A stretch of DNA of 64,000 nucleotides from Watersipora subatra (Eukaryota; Bryozoa; Gymnolaemata; Cheilostomatida; Watersiporidae), in the NCBI RefSeq assembly GCF_963576615.1, contig NC_088714.1, positions 30,846,643-30,910,642 of the forward strand, given 5' to 3'. The translations under genes and the position numbers were made by a program. Shown in pieces: positions 1-10,028 of this stretch. Within the stretch, counting starts at the first letter, position 1. Every line of letters starts with the position of its first letter. Under the pieces are notes generated by a model. The model made no database searches, was not told where the DNA came from, and saw only the letters and a program-made list of their open reading frames with translations.

Positions 1-435
1 CTTTTAGCAAAATAACATAGAGTATTTACATAGTTGTTTATCGTAGTTTTTTTTTGTTAAGAATAAATAGTAACACGCTCACAAAACGGAAAAAATCTTC
101 TCAAAAATACACCATTAATTATTCTGTATTCGCTTATATTTGAAAAATAGTTATATATTTTTTTAATATGAATACATTTTTGTAAAGCAGTATTACATAA
201 AATATTGACAAGTTACGATTATGTTCTGAACAAATAAAATGCACATTAAAACGGTTGTCCACTTTGTTACCATTCTGAGAGCCTAAAATGATTCTATTTT
301 ATTTCACTGTAAATATTAGTATTAGCATCTCGTTAGGCATTGATTGTAAAAATGAAGGCAACAGAAGACATCAGTTTCTTATCTTTACTGTATTTGCTGC
401 AAGCACACACTTTTTTAACAACTAACTTTATATTA
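1..435 (+). repeat. Left arm of long inverted repeat
   Basis: It pairs with 5158-5640. Clear landmarks shared in inverse orientation are the CATAGTTGTTTA segment near the outer end, the CTTCTCAAAAATAC segment, the GCACATT / AATGTGC segment, CATTCTGAGAGC, and GCAACAGAAGACAT at the inner end. Similarity is visible by eye over the whole arm but is not perfect, suggesting an old element. The arm probably extends left of the window. Confidence 0.7.
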
Positions 436-992
436 CTACCAAGTCTCAACTGTAGCACATTTTGAAACAACGACAGTATGTAGCTACCTAAGGAACAACC
501 ATTTAATTGTGTATCTCAAATTTTATTTGAACTTGTTACTACAATGGTGCGCTGTCAGTAGCACCGCCAGGCCTAGGCTGTATCTCATCTGTTTGGTTCA
601 CAAAAAGTGTAGGAGAGGAGGCAAGGTAAAGCAAGTTTTTGTAGTCTGCAATGCAGGGCAGTTATAGTTTCGGACTAGACAGCCTGCCTGTGATCAGTAG
701 TCCTCAGTAGTCAGAGTCGCTTACTGCTTGCAATTTGTCTTAAAAAATTAATTGAAATGCACTGCATATTCATATTGCTTCAAGACCTCAGTGGGTCATC
801 ATGTATTCATAACTGACTTTTTGTATTCATCATTTCATCTTCTATATAGGCCTACCTACAGGCCTCCCGTGCCTGTAGTCGGCAATCATGTCGGTAGGTT
901 ATCGAAGCCTCGATAGCTGAATGACATGATCGCTGACGACAGTCAACTTCTACGAGGAGCCTGAGGGCCTACCAAATATATTTTTAATTGCA

Positions 993-1138
993 GTGCATTT
1001 AAGCATTATGCCGCTCCTACTTGCCTCATTGTTAGACGAGGCTGAGCAAGCCATCAAAGCCCATGAAATCGAATATGGCAACAAGTTTTACACAAACCAT
1101 GAGGACGGCATATTCAACAAGCATGAAAGACTTTGAAG
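993..1138 (+). CDS. Candidate coding exon 1 of the gene inside the long-TIR element
   Basis: It follows a TTTTTAATTGCAG acceptor-like sequence and ends at AAG|GTAATC. An ATG at 1008 opens 42 codons, starting MPLLLASLLDEAEQAIKAHE and rich in charged residues, before a TGA at 1134, just short of the donor-like site. The stop means the exon is damaged, is a short separate frame, or is spliced differently. The protein was not recognised. Confidence 0.3.
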
Positions 1139-1887
1139 GTAATCTCGTATCCTTAATGCACTTTTTCTCCACTGCCTAATTTGTGATCTTGTGTTGAAAA
1201 TGAACATTTTATACCTCGGATATTTTAGTGTAACCTTGATTGTGAAGTGTAACCTTGATTGTAAAATGTAGTCCTATGCTTGGTTGTTGTGCAATAGAAG
1301 TACATGTCAATAGTAGCTTATATGTTTTTATGCTGCAGTTTTATGAAGCCCCTTTTGGTTTGTTTTTGTACCATGTGATCTATGACGTCACAGGCCCTAC
1401 TTGAAGCAGAGTTGACACAATTTTCATCAGTTCACTAGCAACTCACACTGGATACACACCATCTACCTCTCAGCAATAAAGGATTACTCTCTATAGACAC
1501 TCAACTCTTAAGCTTAATTTGACGAAGTGGATATTCGTGTATATACAGACATGCAGTGGATTACAATCAAGCTTATAGTGCAGCCTTGATTAGAAGATAT
1601 ACATGGGCTTCAGTGTACAAGCAGTGGCATGCAATTTAAATGACATTAAAAATCATTGTATATATTAATAACTACAATCAAGCAAGCAATAAATGTATCA
1701 AGCATCATATACATGCTGCAGTTAGTTCCCAATTGAGTGTTACCAATCAAGTAAGGCTAAAAACCTACAATGTCTTCAGCCAATGAATCTAAAAAATCTG
1801 TACCATGTTTCTTAATTTTAAAATTTTATCTGCTCTAATTTAGCAAGGTAAAGATATTTGGAGAGGTAAGAACGTCATTCATGACAG

Positions 1888-2008
1888 TCAAGGCTATTTA
1901 TGTATGTATGGCGAAAAAAAAGAGTATGGCGAAGAAAAAGAGTATGGCTGCATGTACAGCCCTAAAAGACAGCAAACCCAGAAGGAAAAGTACAAAGAAC
2001 AGCGGAGG
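1888..2008 (+). CDS. Candidate coding exon 2 of the gene inside the long-TIR element
   Basis: It ends in a strong donor, CGGAGG|GTAAGT, in phase 0. The frame ending there is open and encodes a repeated YGEKKEYGEEKEYG segment followed by a Lys/Gln/Arg-rich stretch. The charge pattern suggests a nuclear or disordered region, but the function is unknown. The acceptor (CATGACAG) is only moderately good. Confidence 0.3.
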
Positions 2009-2849
2009 GTAAGTTACCGGTACACCAAGAATATTTTACTCGGCCTATTATAAGGGATGTTTTTGGACAGCAAAACTCGGTCATTGTGTGTCCAATATAT
2101 TTAGACAGGGCTATCCTTCCATGTCTTTGCAAATGCACAGATAGTATAGTATGGATTTTACATAGAGATGATAAATAACATTTATTACTTTTATGAATTT
2201 TAATTTGTCTTATTTCTGAAATAGCTATCTTGTAACAAAAGCATGTGTGCACATTTATATTCTTGTAAGCTAAAATCAGAGAATGCAGTAAATCTAAGTC
2301 TACACTACTGTGAGGGTTGCGACATGCCTAAGCTGTATTCGATACTTTGCTTTCGGTCTCACAGTACATCAAAGTTCAAAAACATTTTCTCTTATTTTAA
2401 TTTATCTACACTCTCATAGAAATTTGGTAGAATTGCAAAGAAACAAGGACTTGATTGGAATCCTCAGATACCATATCCTTGACCCAATAGCCAGTGAAGT
2501 TTACGGCAATCTGTCTCATTTTTCTTGAGAATTTCTCATCCCGAGGCCTCACACATGCGCCAGATAGTATTATATCGCAGTTCACACCTTTGGTTAAACT
2601 TGGACGTAATATTTTATTTTACATTTAATATTTCACACCTAAAATATGCAAAAACAATCATTAAAAGTAAGATAAAATGAATGCTTATTTTGGAGCCCTG
2701 GCAACAAGGCCTTTGTTTGGACTCTTTTGCCTATTTGAATTTAGTTAGATTGTGCCCACAAATATAAATATGCTATACATGTGCATAAATTCATATATGT
2801 TGTCACATGGTGTCGATATACATAATTTGCGTATTGTTTATATTTTTAG

Positions 2850-2909
2850 TCACAGAATCCAACAAAGAGACCGCATCCTCAAGACAATACATCTGATAGT
2901 AACACGGAG
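2850..2909 (+). CDS. Candidate coding exon 3 of the gene inside the long-TIR element
   Basis: It is exactly 60 nt between a TATTTTTAG acceptor and a GAG|GTACTC donor, giving 20 open codons (SQNPTKRPHPQDNTSDSNTE). It is phase-compatible with the preceding candidate exon, which also ends in phase 0. The composition is polar and disordered-like. The short length means it could arise by chance. Confidence 0.3.
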
Positions 2910-3190
2910 GTACTCACTCACATAACCAGCAATAAAATTTTAGGCAAATCGTGCAATATTAATTATGGTTAAATGTGGAATTTCATTGGTAGGCAGATCT
3001 TCAAGCCATTTATAGCCCTAGATTAGTAGCTAGAACAACATGAAGTTATAGTAGGATAATGCAGAAGAACTCCTTGTGTAGGCAGGATTAGGTTTTAGAA
3101 ACAAATTATTTGCTGCCAACTGCGATATTTGTTAAGTTGCCTGTTCACACCCAGCCAAACGTTCAATGCCTCGAGCATTCTGATTTATAG

Positions 3191-3354
3191 CTCAAGATAA
3201 GGAGGAAACGCAGTGCTTGCTCAGGACGGGTAGGAGTAAGAGCAGAGGCTATGCGAGCTTCCATAGATGTGGGGAGCATCTACAAAACGCCACAAACGAC
3301 AGCATTATAGATGTAACTGAGACACCTGATGTTACTTTCATACCCCACAGTCCG
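3191..3354 (+). CDS. Candidate coding exon 4 of the gene inside the long-TIR element
   Basis: It runs from a TGATTTATAG acceptor to a TCCG|GTGAGT donor. One frame is open throughout (54 codons after a two-base phase), with a Cys/Arg/His-rich first half (QCLLRTGRSKSRGYASFHRC) and an acidic second half ending VTFIPHSP. Starting in phase 0 from exon 3 would instead give a frame that ends at TAG near 3309, so the join is uncertain. The family was not recognised. Confidence 0.35.
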
Positions 3355-3463
3355 GTGAGTAATATTCAGTAACTCAGTTTTAAAATTAAAACCCTGTTGC
3401 ATGATGCTTTCGTGTCACTTTAGTGTAAGTGCTCAGTGTCTGAATTGGAGAGAGTTGTGCAGC

Positions 3464-3725
3464 GATGCTCCCAAATCTCTGATTTCAGATTTGTAAAGCA
3501 TATCAAATCGCTGGCATGCGTTTTGCTCCAAATCAAATCACTTAGAAGGGTGACAACTCAGCTTTGAAAAAAAATGAAATTAAAACCATCATCCACTATG
3601 TAATTGATGGTTTTATTTGATTTAATTTACAAGCTGGGCAATCCATTTTATGGTGCTTTGATGCCAATCTCATGATTGGTGATTTGATGTGATTTGCATA
3701 TCTCTAATCGGGATTTGGGAGCATC
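3464..3725. mobile_element. Short foldback (MITE-like) element
   Basis: The ends are inverted: GATGCTCCCAAATC at 3464 and GATTTGGGAGCATC at 3712-3725. Pairing continues less perfectly inward through AAATC-rich segments on both sides. It lies in the putative intron after candidate exon 4. No clear target duplication was seen, so the superfamily is unassigned. Confidence 0.5.
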
Positions 3726-4164
3726 TCTGGAGTTGTTATCAACTCTTTGAGAAGTTGATAACAAGGTGCCACAACACCATCCGATTCGTTGACTGAGTAC
3801 TTGGACTAATGTCGTTGTTGTCTTCTACAAGTCAACTCTATGGGCTAAGTCGGTTGAGCAGTGTAGGATTGGAGAAGATATATGAAGCCAGGAAATAATT
3901 GTGAAATAAAACTATTGTAAAAACAGTAATAAAGTCAGGAACTAGCAAAAGCAGATTTGCCCGGTTCTTTCAGATCGCCAAATTAACTTTCAGCTAATCA
4001 CAATGTCCAATGTAACTTTCCAATCTACTTCATTAAATTAACACATAATATTCCTGTCAAAGTCAAAAATCACCTCAAAACAATGCCACTTAAATACTGC
4101 ATTCACAGTACTTTACAAGTTCAAGGGGATGTAAATACACATGCTATGATTGTCTTTATTCTAG

Positions 4165-4195
4165 ATCAAGGATCTCCAAGAGGAGTTTGCAGGGA
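4165..4195 (+). CDS. Possible microexon of the gene inside the long-TIR element
   Basis: A pyrimidine-rich TCTTTATTCTAG acceptor is followed by 31 nt encoding IKDLQEEFAG in one frame, then GTAAGAAA as a donor. The segment looks like a fragment of a helical acidic stretch. Support is weak because the exon is very short. Confidence 0.2.
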
Positions 4196-4267
4196 GTAAG
4201 AAATGACAGAGGAAAAATGCTTCCTGAGTCCTGAGGCTTTATAACACATGCAATATCTAGATAGGCA

Positions 4268-4395
4268 TAGAACAAGTTTGTTCCCTATAGCTGTGGGTGA
4301 ACTGGCAATGAAGGGAGGGCACGCCAGAGGGCATCTGGCGTGCCCTCCACCTCATTGCCAGTTCATCTGCAGCCATAGAGAACAAACTTGTTCTA
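4268..4395. repeat. Long near-perfect hairpin (about 61-bp arms, 5-nt loop)
   Basis: The left arm at 4268-4328 and right arm at 4334-4395 pair over nearly their whole length, with a handful of mismatches and one bulge around a GGGCA loop. Outer ends are TAGAACAAGTTTGTTC and GAACAAACTTGTTCTA; inner ends are GGGCACGCCAGA and TCTGGCGTGCCC. It lies between two candidate exons, so a transcript would fold into a long stem. It could be a foldback transposon remnant or a source of small RNA. Confidence 0.8.
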
Positions 4396-4786
4396 GATAG
4401 GAATACTTTTATATGCAAAAACTTGAACTGTTTCAGCTAGGTACTGTGCTCAATTTTGAGTGAATATATTGATCCAATTAAAACATACCTGCATACAAAC
4501 AACATTCAGGACTTTCATCACTGATTTTTTTTAAATAACCCAGACTTATATTCACTTATTTTCACATATCTACATGTAGTATATGTGGCCCTTTTCTACT
4601 GTGTTATTCTGTTCTCATTTGTGCTTGTTAAAGGCCTTTTATGGCTTTGGTGCTGATGTGGTAGTAATTAAGTTATGCGCAACATTTTCTTTTTATATCT
4701 AATAAAGTAAAATTATTAAACTTAACAATTTATCATGATAGATTCGTCTGATAACTGAAACAACCTACTTACTATCATTGTTCCAG

Positions 4787-5030
4787 TGGTCCATCACCAG
4801 ACATTTTGTCATTGCGCATCGACTTTTCAAACAATGTTTGCTGTATAACGTCAGCAATGCCAATAGATATACATCATGCTAAAGGTTTTGTGTGCTGCCC
4901 TCTGATTTTCCAGAATTGGCTACATTGTGCTTGTGGAGGTAATGGGAAAGCTGCTAACAATGATGCACAACAATTGCCACATGCATTATTTATATTGGAG
5001 CAAGAAAATACATCATCATGCCAACAGTAA
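4787..5030 (+). CDS. Candidate terminal exon of the gene inside the long-TIR element
   Basis: An ATTGTTCCAG acceptor is followed by a frame open for about 80 codons to a TAA at 5028. It includes Cys-containing segments (VCCITS, FVCCPL, WLHCACGG) and an acidic/Gln-rich end (LEQENTSSCQQ). An AATAAA-type motif lies about 60 bp downstream, before the right inverted arm begins. The cysteines could suggest metal binding, but no known domain pattern was matched. Confidence 0.35.
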
Positions 5031-5157
5031 GAAAATATTTTTTGCCCAACAAATCAAGAAAACTTTTTGGTCACACAATGCTGTACATAAATAATAAATA
5101 TATAAGCAAATTGACAAATCAATACCTACAAAGTGTGGTCATGTTCAAAATCTAAAT

Positions 5158-5640
5158 AAAGTTAGTTGTTGGAGAAGTCGGTGTTTGCAGTAAAGATACG
5201 ATAGACTAATGTCTTCTGTTGCCTTTTCACGATCTTTGTCTTATGATACGCTAACATAAACAGTTACACTAAAATGAAATAGAATCTTCTTTAGCTCTCA
5301 GAATGGTAGCAAAGTAGACAATTGTTTCAATGTGCATTTTATTTGGTTAGAACATAATCACAAATATTCAATAACTTATGTAATACCACGTTACATACAT
5401 GTAAGTGCAATCATATTACAACGTATGTAAAATATTTTTCATACACACCGTATAAACAAATACAGAATAATTAATGACGTATTTTTGAGAAGATTTTTTT
5501 CTGTTTCGTGAGCATGTTACTATTTCCAATGATATACAGCCCTGTATATCATTGCTTATGTATGAATCTGTATATCATTGCTATTTCGTCTTAACACGAC
5601 AAAACTACGGTAAACAACTATGTGAATACGTTATGCTAGT
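5158..5640 (-). repeat. Right arm of long inverted repeat
   Basis: It is the reverse complement of 1-435. It carries an extra segment of about 50 bp around 5527-5580 that is absent from the left arm and contains three copies, in both orientations, of a CAATGATATACAG-type word, giving a small hairpin at 5528-5553. CTATTT flanks the insertion on both sides, so this is a small secondary insertion. Confidence 0.7.
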
Positions 5641-6848
5641 TTGATGAAAGATCTCATATTTTTGATTAAAGATTTGTCTAAAACGATGTTTATGCTTTAT
5701 TTTGTTACAAAAAATAAAAAGATTACAGACTCAATTTCTAACCGACTAAACATTGGCACTTGCTTAAAACCTCGTCGCTTAGTGCCGACAAAACATTTGC
5801 ATTTCCGGATTAAGCTCCACCTCTACAAAACGACCCAGAAACTGACCAGGTTTTGAGCCACTGCAATTATACCTGACCCGATCAGGGGCGTTATCATACA
5901 GAATTAAGAGTTGTGATTGGATGATTGATTGGTCTTCCCAAACGCGAGAACGCGTGCGATCGAAGCTCGCGGATGAGGGGTTTCTTTTTGCGAGTGTGAA
6001 ATTTTAGTTATCTACATACAAATGCAATCGCTCACACATGACGATTCGTAGCTAGCTGGCAGATCTTTATGGAATTTAAAGGCCGGTTAAACAATTTGTT
6101 TAGTTGCTTCTTTTCATAAAGGTATTTATCTTATTCTTTCATTATTATTATTAAAAATTTTATAGAATGTTTGGACAACAGGCCTTTAACTAATAAAAGA
6201 AAGTTAAAGGCGTAAAAGTTCTGAATTTATTTGATTAGTGGGTTTATACAGTATTTTTCAATTGTTTAAAAATACAGCTTTATATATGTCTAAGTCAATA
6301 TTTGAAGATGGTTTTTAAACAATCTGTATCGCATAAAGCACCGGGCATATTGTTATATTGGTATTTAAGGATTTGACTCACTAAATATCTCTATACAACA
6401 ATATGATAGATATGGGCAATTAACTCAGAGGTGCCATTCAACGTTTAGGCATATTGTGCAAATATTTTAGGTATGTCTATTGCTGTGTAAACTGAATTCT
6501 CAAAATATCGAAATTAAAAAACTTGTGATCAAAGTTTTATAGACGTTCAAATATAAACCAGACATGCCTTACGAGCTTGGGCATCTAATTTTTATTTTAA
6601 TAAATGATTGTATGGTGGTTATGTTTTTATTTTAGTTGTGAGCAAATCCTTTGTTGCAATTTTACTAATACATACAAAAGCATATAAAGCTGCGTAGGCC
6701 TACAGTCTTATATCACTTTTTTATTGTTGAAGCAGTTTGACCTGGCTTGCTCTTGAAAGGCTGCATAAAGTTTGAGACAAACAAACCCATATGTTGAGTT
6801 TGCTATGAGCGCATATTAAATTTTAGTATAGACACTATTGGTAAGGGT
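5641..6848. other. No gene recognised; CpG-rich patch near 5880-6000
   Basis: Most of the stretch is AT-rich without features I can name. A patch around 5935-5980 is rich in CpG (ACGCGAGAACGCGTGCGATC) and is preceded by two GATTGG (reverse CCAAT) motifs at about 5918-5930. That would fit a promoter, but no initiation element or linked first exon could be confirmed. Confidence 0.2.
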
Positions 6849-7026
6849 CATACCTGCCAACTCTCACGCATTGGGCGTGAGACTCACGCAATCACCCCAA
6901 AGAAAAAATGAAAATGCGTGAGGTTTTTGCCCCAACTTCCATAATTTTATATCTACTATCATTGATACATCAATTGCCCCAAAACAAAATCTCACGCATT
7001 GCCCCACTCTTGGGTTGGCAGGTCTG
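6849..7026. mobile_element. hAT-type miniature element (178 bp) with 8-bp target duplication
   Basis: The perfect direct repeat GTAAGGGT lies at 6841-6848 and 7027-7034. The enclosed element starts CATACCTGCCAAC and ends GTTGGCAGGTCTG, near-perfect terminal inverted repeats. Eight-base duplications are typical of hAT transposons. The inside contains several CTCACGCA / TGCGTGAG words in both orientations, likely subterminal binding repeats. There is no coding capacity. Confidence 0.85.
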
Positions 7027-7570
7027 GTAAGGGTTGAAAAATATCTTGAGCTTATACTACATGTAGGCGAGTAGTCGCAATTCAAAGCTACTTAAGTTAC
7101 TTTATTATTGCAAACTTTTTAGGTATGATCTGCTACAACTGTTTAAACTTTCACAAATTATACTGTTATATTTTTATTGCGTTGATTTGTTGATTTATAC
7201 TAAATTTAGACAACTATATGACATAATTAACCAGAAACAAATAAAATGTAGACCTATAAAATTGGTAATTCTCAATCGCTAACGACCAGACCACACCAGA
7301 AGTTTCTATGTTATTTTTATTGAACAGAAGTACAGTGAATTGTTAGGTACAACTCAGTCATTTATGCAAAGGCTGTACTATTGGAACCATCTTTTGTCTC
7401 TGTAACAACATCATCACAGACGTAATATTGATATTAGACTTCTTATGTATGGGTCGAGCCGACGGCGATTAAACTGCAAACCCCCATACAAATGGGAAGA
7501 ATGAATTGGACACTCTTACAGAACCTAAAACAACATTTGTAAAATCACTATGCTATACAAGTGATGTGGT

Positions 7571-7783
7571 ATGGCGGCATCTAGAGGGCGAGGATGGACA
7601 GACCCATCCGTTGGCCAGCCGCTGCAACAAGATGGAGATGCTAGCATGTCTCGACCCGTTCTTGTTCACTGGATACCAAATCCTTCTGGTCACGATAATG
7701 AATCTGGTCCAGCAAAATCTAGAAATCACTTCGACATTCGCACACAGCTCTATGGAACACAATCACAACGACAGACACTTTGA
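7571..7783 (+). CDS. Candidate first coding exon or short gene, unrecognised
   Basis: An ATGGCGGCATC start opens 70 codons beginning MAASRGRGWTDPSVGQPLQQ and ending before a TGA at 7781. Composition is markedly less AT-rich than the surroundings and includes a plausible RPVLVHWIPNPSGHD segment. Overlapping frames on both strands are also open here, so the reading frame is uncertain. It is followed immediately by a purine-rich simple repeat and then, 190 bp on, by another coding-like segment, so it may belong to a multi-exon gene. No domain was recognised. Confidence 0.3.
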   Translation: MAASRGRGWTDPSVGQPLQQDGDASMSRPVLVHWIPNPSGHDNESGPAKSRNHFDIRTQLYGTQSQRQTL

Positions 7784-7785
7784 CT

Positions 7786-7922
7786 GACTGCGAGAGAGGG
7801 AGGGTCGGAGAGAGGGAGGTAAGAGAAATAGAGAAGGAGGCAAAAGAAGGAGGCAAGAGCAAGAGGCAAAAGAAGGAGAGAGGGAGGCAATAGAAGGAGG
7901 CAAGAAAGGGAGACAGGGAGAG
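7786..7922 (+). repeat. Purine-rich low-complexity tract
   Basis: Almost only G and A for about 135 bases (GAGAGGGAGG, GAAGGAGGCAA units). Open frames across it on the minus strand are artefacts of composition. Confidence 0.85.
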
Positions 7923-7971
7923 GTTCCCCAGTTTATGAGCCTTTTACTAAATGAAAGAATGTTCTTTGCAG

Positions 7972-8128
7972 TCTGAGAGAGGTGTGCAGGTTGGAAGCAA
8001 TAGCCAAACACTTTCATAATCGGCGTAAGGAGTCATTAAACCTGCCTTTGATTTTAAACCAAACTCAGCCCCTTCTAACTCCTTGCATTTTGGATAAGCC
8101 TGCCTGTGGTCACATCAGGCTAATTTGA
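7972..8128 (+). CDS. Candidate coding exon, unrecognised protein C-terminus
   Basis: After a TTCTTTGCAG acceptor one frame is open for 51 codons to TGA at 8126: it starts LREVCRLEAIAKHFHNRRKE and continues with a Leu/Pro-rich tail containing QTQPLLTPCILDKP. Amino-acid composition is protein-like and base composition is balanced compared with the flanks. A GTAAGG at 8025 could instead be a donor, leaving only the first 17 residues coding. It may follow the candidate exon at 7571, but the phase of that join is not shown. Confidence 0.35.
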
Positions 8129-8811
8129 AGAAACATGCTGTACACTCCATCTTAATAGTCATATTAATATTTTAAAAACATTGACTCAAGTGAGAGTCCT
8201 AGTGACTGTACATTGCCAGAGTATAGTTTCTCATATTTATATGTATGCTCTTGTTGTTCCAGGTGCTCATAGATTTATGTGTTTGGCAACACACTGTGTA
8301 TGGTTTACTAAACCTAAGAATTACTAGCACATGTATTCATATTCTTTCAAACACCTTTTTCACCCTTCCACCCTACATTCTATTGTGTAACAATCATTGG
8401 AGCAATTATCAAGATTTAAAAAAAATTGTTGTCGATATAAATCTTTGAATTAGTTTCTTTAGCAATGTTAGACCACTCACTAAAATCATTAAATGAAGTC
8501 ATAGCATGAAATTATTGCCAATAAAGTTCTGTACAATAGAGGTAAACTAAATGTAACATGTTTCATATTTAGCTAATGAAGATGTGGTGTCCCAAGATCC
8601 TTATCTTTTCTACAACATCAATGAAAATTTACTGCTTCCCTGTAACACTGATTGAAAAATAATTACATGTACGTGGGAGGGTTGTTTACACCACAGTTTT
8701 CATCTAAATGCAAGACACCATTTTAAAAACTGCAAAATATGAATGACACCATCATACTGTTTTCTTTTCCAAGTGTTCACTACTTGTTCTGTAAACAAGT
8801 GTCTCTGCACT
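8129..8811. other. No feature recognised
   Basis: AT-rich sequence between candidate exons. A 67-codon plus-strand frame at 8245-8448 has hydrophobic, low-complexity content and no recognisable domain. Confidence 0.3.
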
Positions 8812-8868
8812 ATGGACAATAAGAGTGGTTTGATGAATGAAAATGATGACTATTCAATACTCAGAACA
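8812..8868 (+). CDS. Possible initiating exon (19 codons)
   Basis: ATG at 8812 gives MDNKSGLMNENDDYSILRT, exactly 19 codons to an ACA|GTAAGT donor at 8869. A TTTCTTTTCCAAG acceptor-like sequence lies 38 bp upstream of the ATG. No continuing exon could be identified, because Helitron-like DNA begins 170 bp downstream. Confidence 0.25.
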
Positions 8869-9036
8869 GTAAGTGCTACAGTATTATTATTAGTATTGCT
8901 ATAATATGTATTGTTATTTAGCAAATGTTTAACCAACTCAAAGTACAACGCAAGTTTTAGTTTTTTTTTTTTTAATTTACTCTATTAGTATCATAATTTA
9001 CGTTGCTAGCATTAAATTATCACATTTATATAGCTA

Positions 9037-9436
9037 CTAGCGCAATGCCCGGCGTTGCACGGATATAGAAGACAGCTTATAAAACAGTGGCAGGTTATGT
9101 AATGGCCTGCCATTAGCATGGCACATTGCCGATGGCTAATTTGACTATGCTAGTTATCTACGACTCTTACTAATAATAGCCTTGAGAGCAAGCATCAAAT
9201 GACGTTGCACCGTAACGGAGAGCGACAGGGTATTTTCGACAGGGTATATCAACATATATCGCCCAATGAATCTATCAATCTTGCGTAGCTTAATTGGTAA
9301 GATATCTGCCTGGCGAATGGGAGATTCCGCGATCAAATCTTCTGCGATACGGGTTCTTTATTCTGATTTTTTAATAGCTATAGCTGGACTAACCAAAGTA
9401 CAGAATCACAGAATAACAGACCCACAAACTTTGAGG

Positions 9437-9496
<60 letters not shown>
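9037..9496 (-). mobile_element. Helitron-like non-autonomous element A
   Basis: On the plus strand it begins A|CTAGC with a decayed GCCCGGCGTTGCACGG hairpin. It contains a tRNA-like stretch at about 9282-9340 (GCGTAGCTTAATTGG as A box, GATCAAATC as a weak B box) and an AGCTATAGCTGGAC motif near 9376. It ends in AACTTTGAGG plus a long TA run. On the minus strand this corresponds to a Helitron with a hairpin and CTAG 3' end followed by T. Element B follows with no spacer. Confidence 0.6.
9439..9496. repeat. (TA)n microsatellite
   Basis: About 29 TA dinucleotides at the plus-strand right end of element A. Related copies end in TATATATAGA here, so the microsatellite seems to be an expanded element terminus. 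Open frames reading YIYIYI across it are artefacts. Confidence 0.95.
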
Positions 9497-9497
<1 letters not shown>

Positions 9498-10028
9498 TAG
9501 CTGGATGACCGGCATTACACGGCAAATAAAAAATAAATTTTCTACAGAAAATTTATTTTTACTCAACATGAACAACGATTACTATTCTAACTTTTAAAGG
9601 AATTTGTTTTGTTCTGTGTATGTACTGTGTTTTTATTTGTGTGCTGTGTTTATTTTTGTGGACTGCGTCTATCTCTGTGTAACTCATACTATACTGGCTT
9701 CAGTGCCTGCTACTGCGGATCTATACTGATTGCAATAGTCCTGTTGGCCATGTGAGTTCGAACATTTCTATTCATGTCTGGGCACACCTAACGCTAATTG
9801 CAGTGGTAAGCTCGAAGTCATAAATTATTGGCATGTGTAACAAGTATGTACTCAATTTATCCCATAGTGATAGCCAATTGGACAGCGTAGTGCATAGGAT
9901 AAATGTCTATCTGAAGAACTGGAGGTTCTGATTTCAAATCAAGTATGCAGCAGATTTTTTTATTTCTAAAACCTGATTGCTATAACTGGACATGCGGACA
10001 CACCGACAAACATCGATACCTATATAGA
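9497..10028 (-). mobile_element. Helitron-like non-autonomous element B
   Basis: It starts CTAG directly after A in element A's TA run and ends TATATAGA directly before element C. A tRNA-like module lies at about 9866-9943, with an A-box-like TAGCCAATTGG and a B-box-like GGTTCTGATTTCAAATC. A CTATAACTGGACATGCGGAC motif follows. It is clearly related to the copy at 56664. No coding capacity. Confidence 0.6.

Larger units (their letters stand above)
1..5640 (+). mobile_element. Long-terminal-inverted-repeat element enclosing a candidate spliced gene
   Basis: Bases 1-435 reappear as reverse complement at 5158-5640, with small gaps and substitutions, so the two arms bracket a segment of about 4.7 kb. 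Between them lies a set of short plus-strand open segments with good splice-like edges (about 993-1138, 1888-2008, 2850-2909, 3191-3354, 4165-4195, 4787-5030). This looks like a DNA transposon with its own or a captured gene. The left arm begins at the window edge, so the true terminus and any target duplication cannot be seen. No transposase motif was recognised, and a chance inverted duplication of host DNA remains possible. Confidence 0.5.

Noticed and set aside
9266-9575. Frames with alternating Tyr-Ile
   Set aside because: Translations of a TA dinucleotide run; the same applies at 57092-57425.
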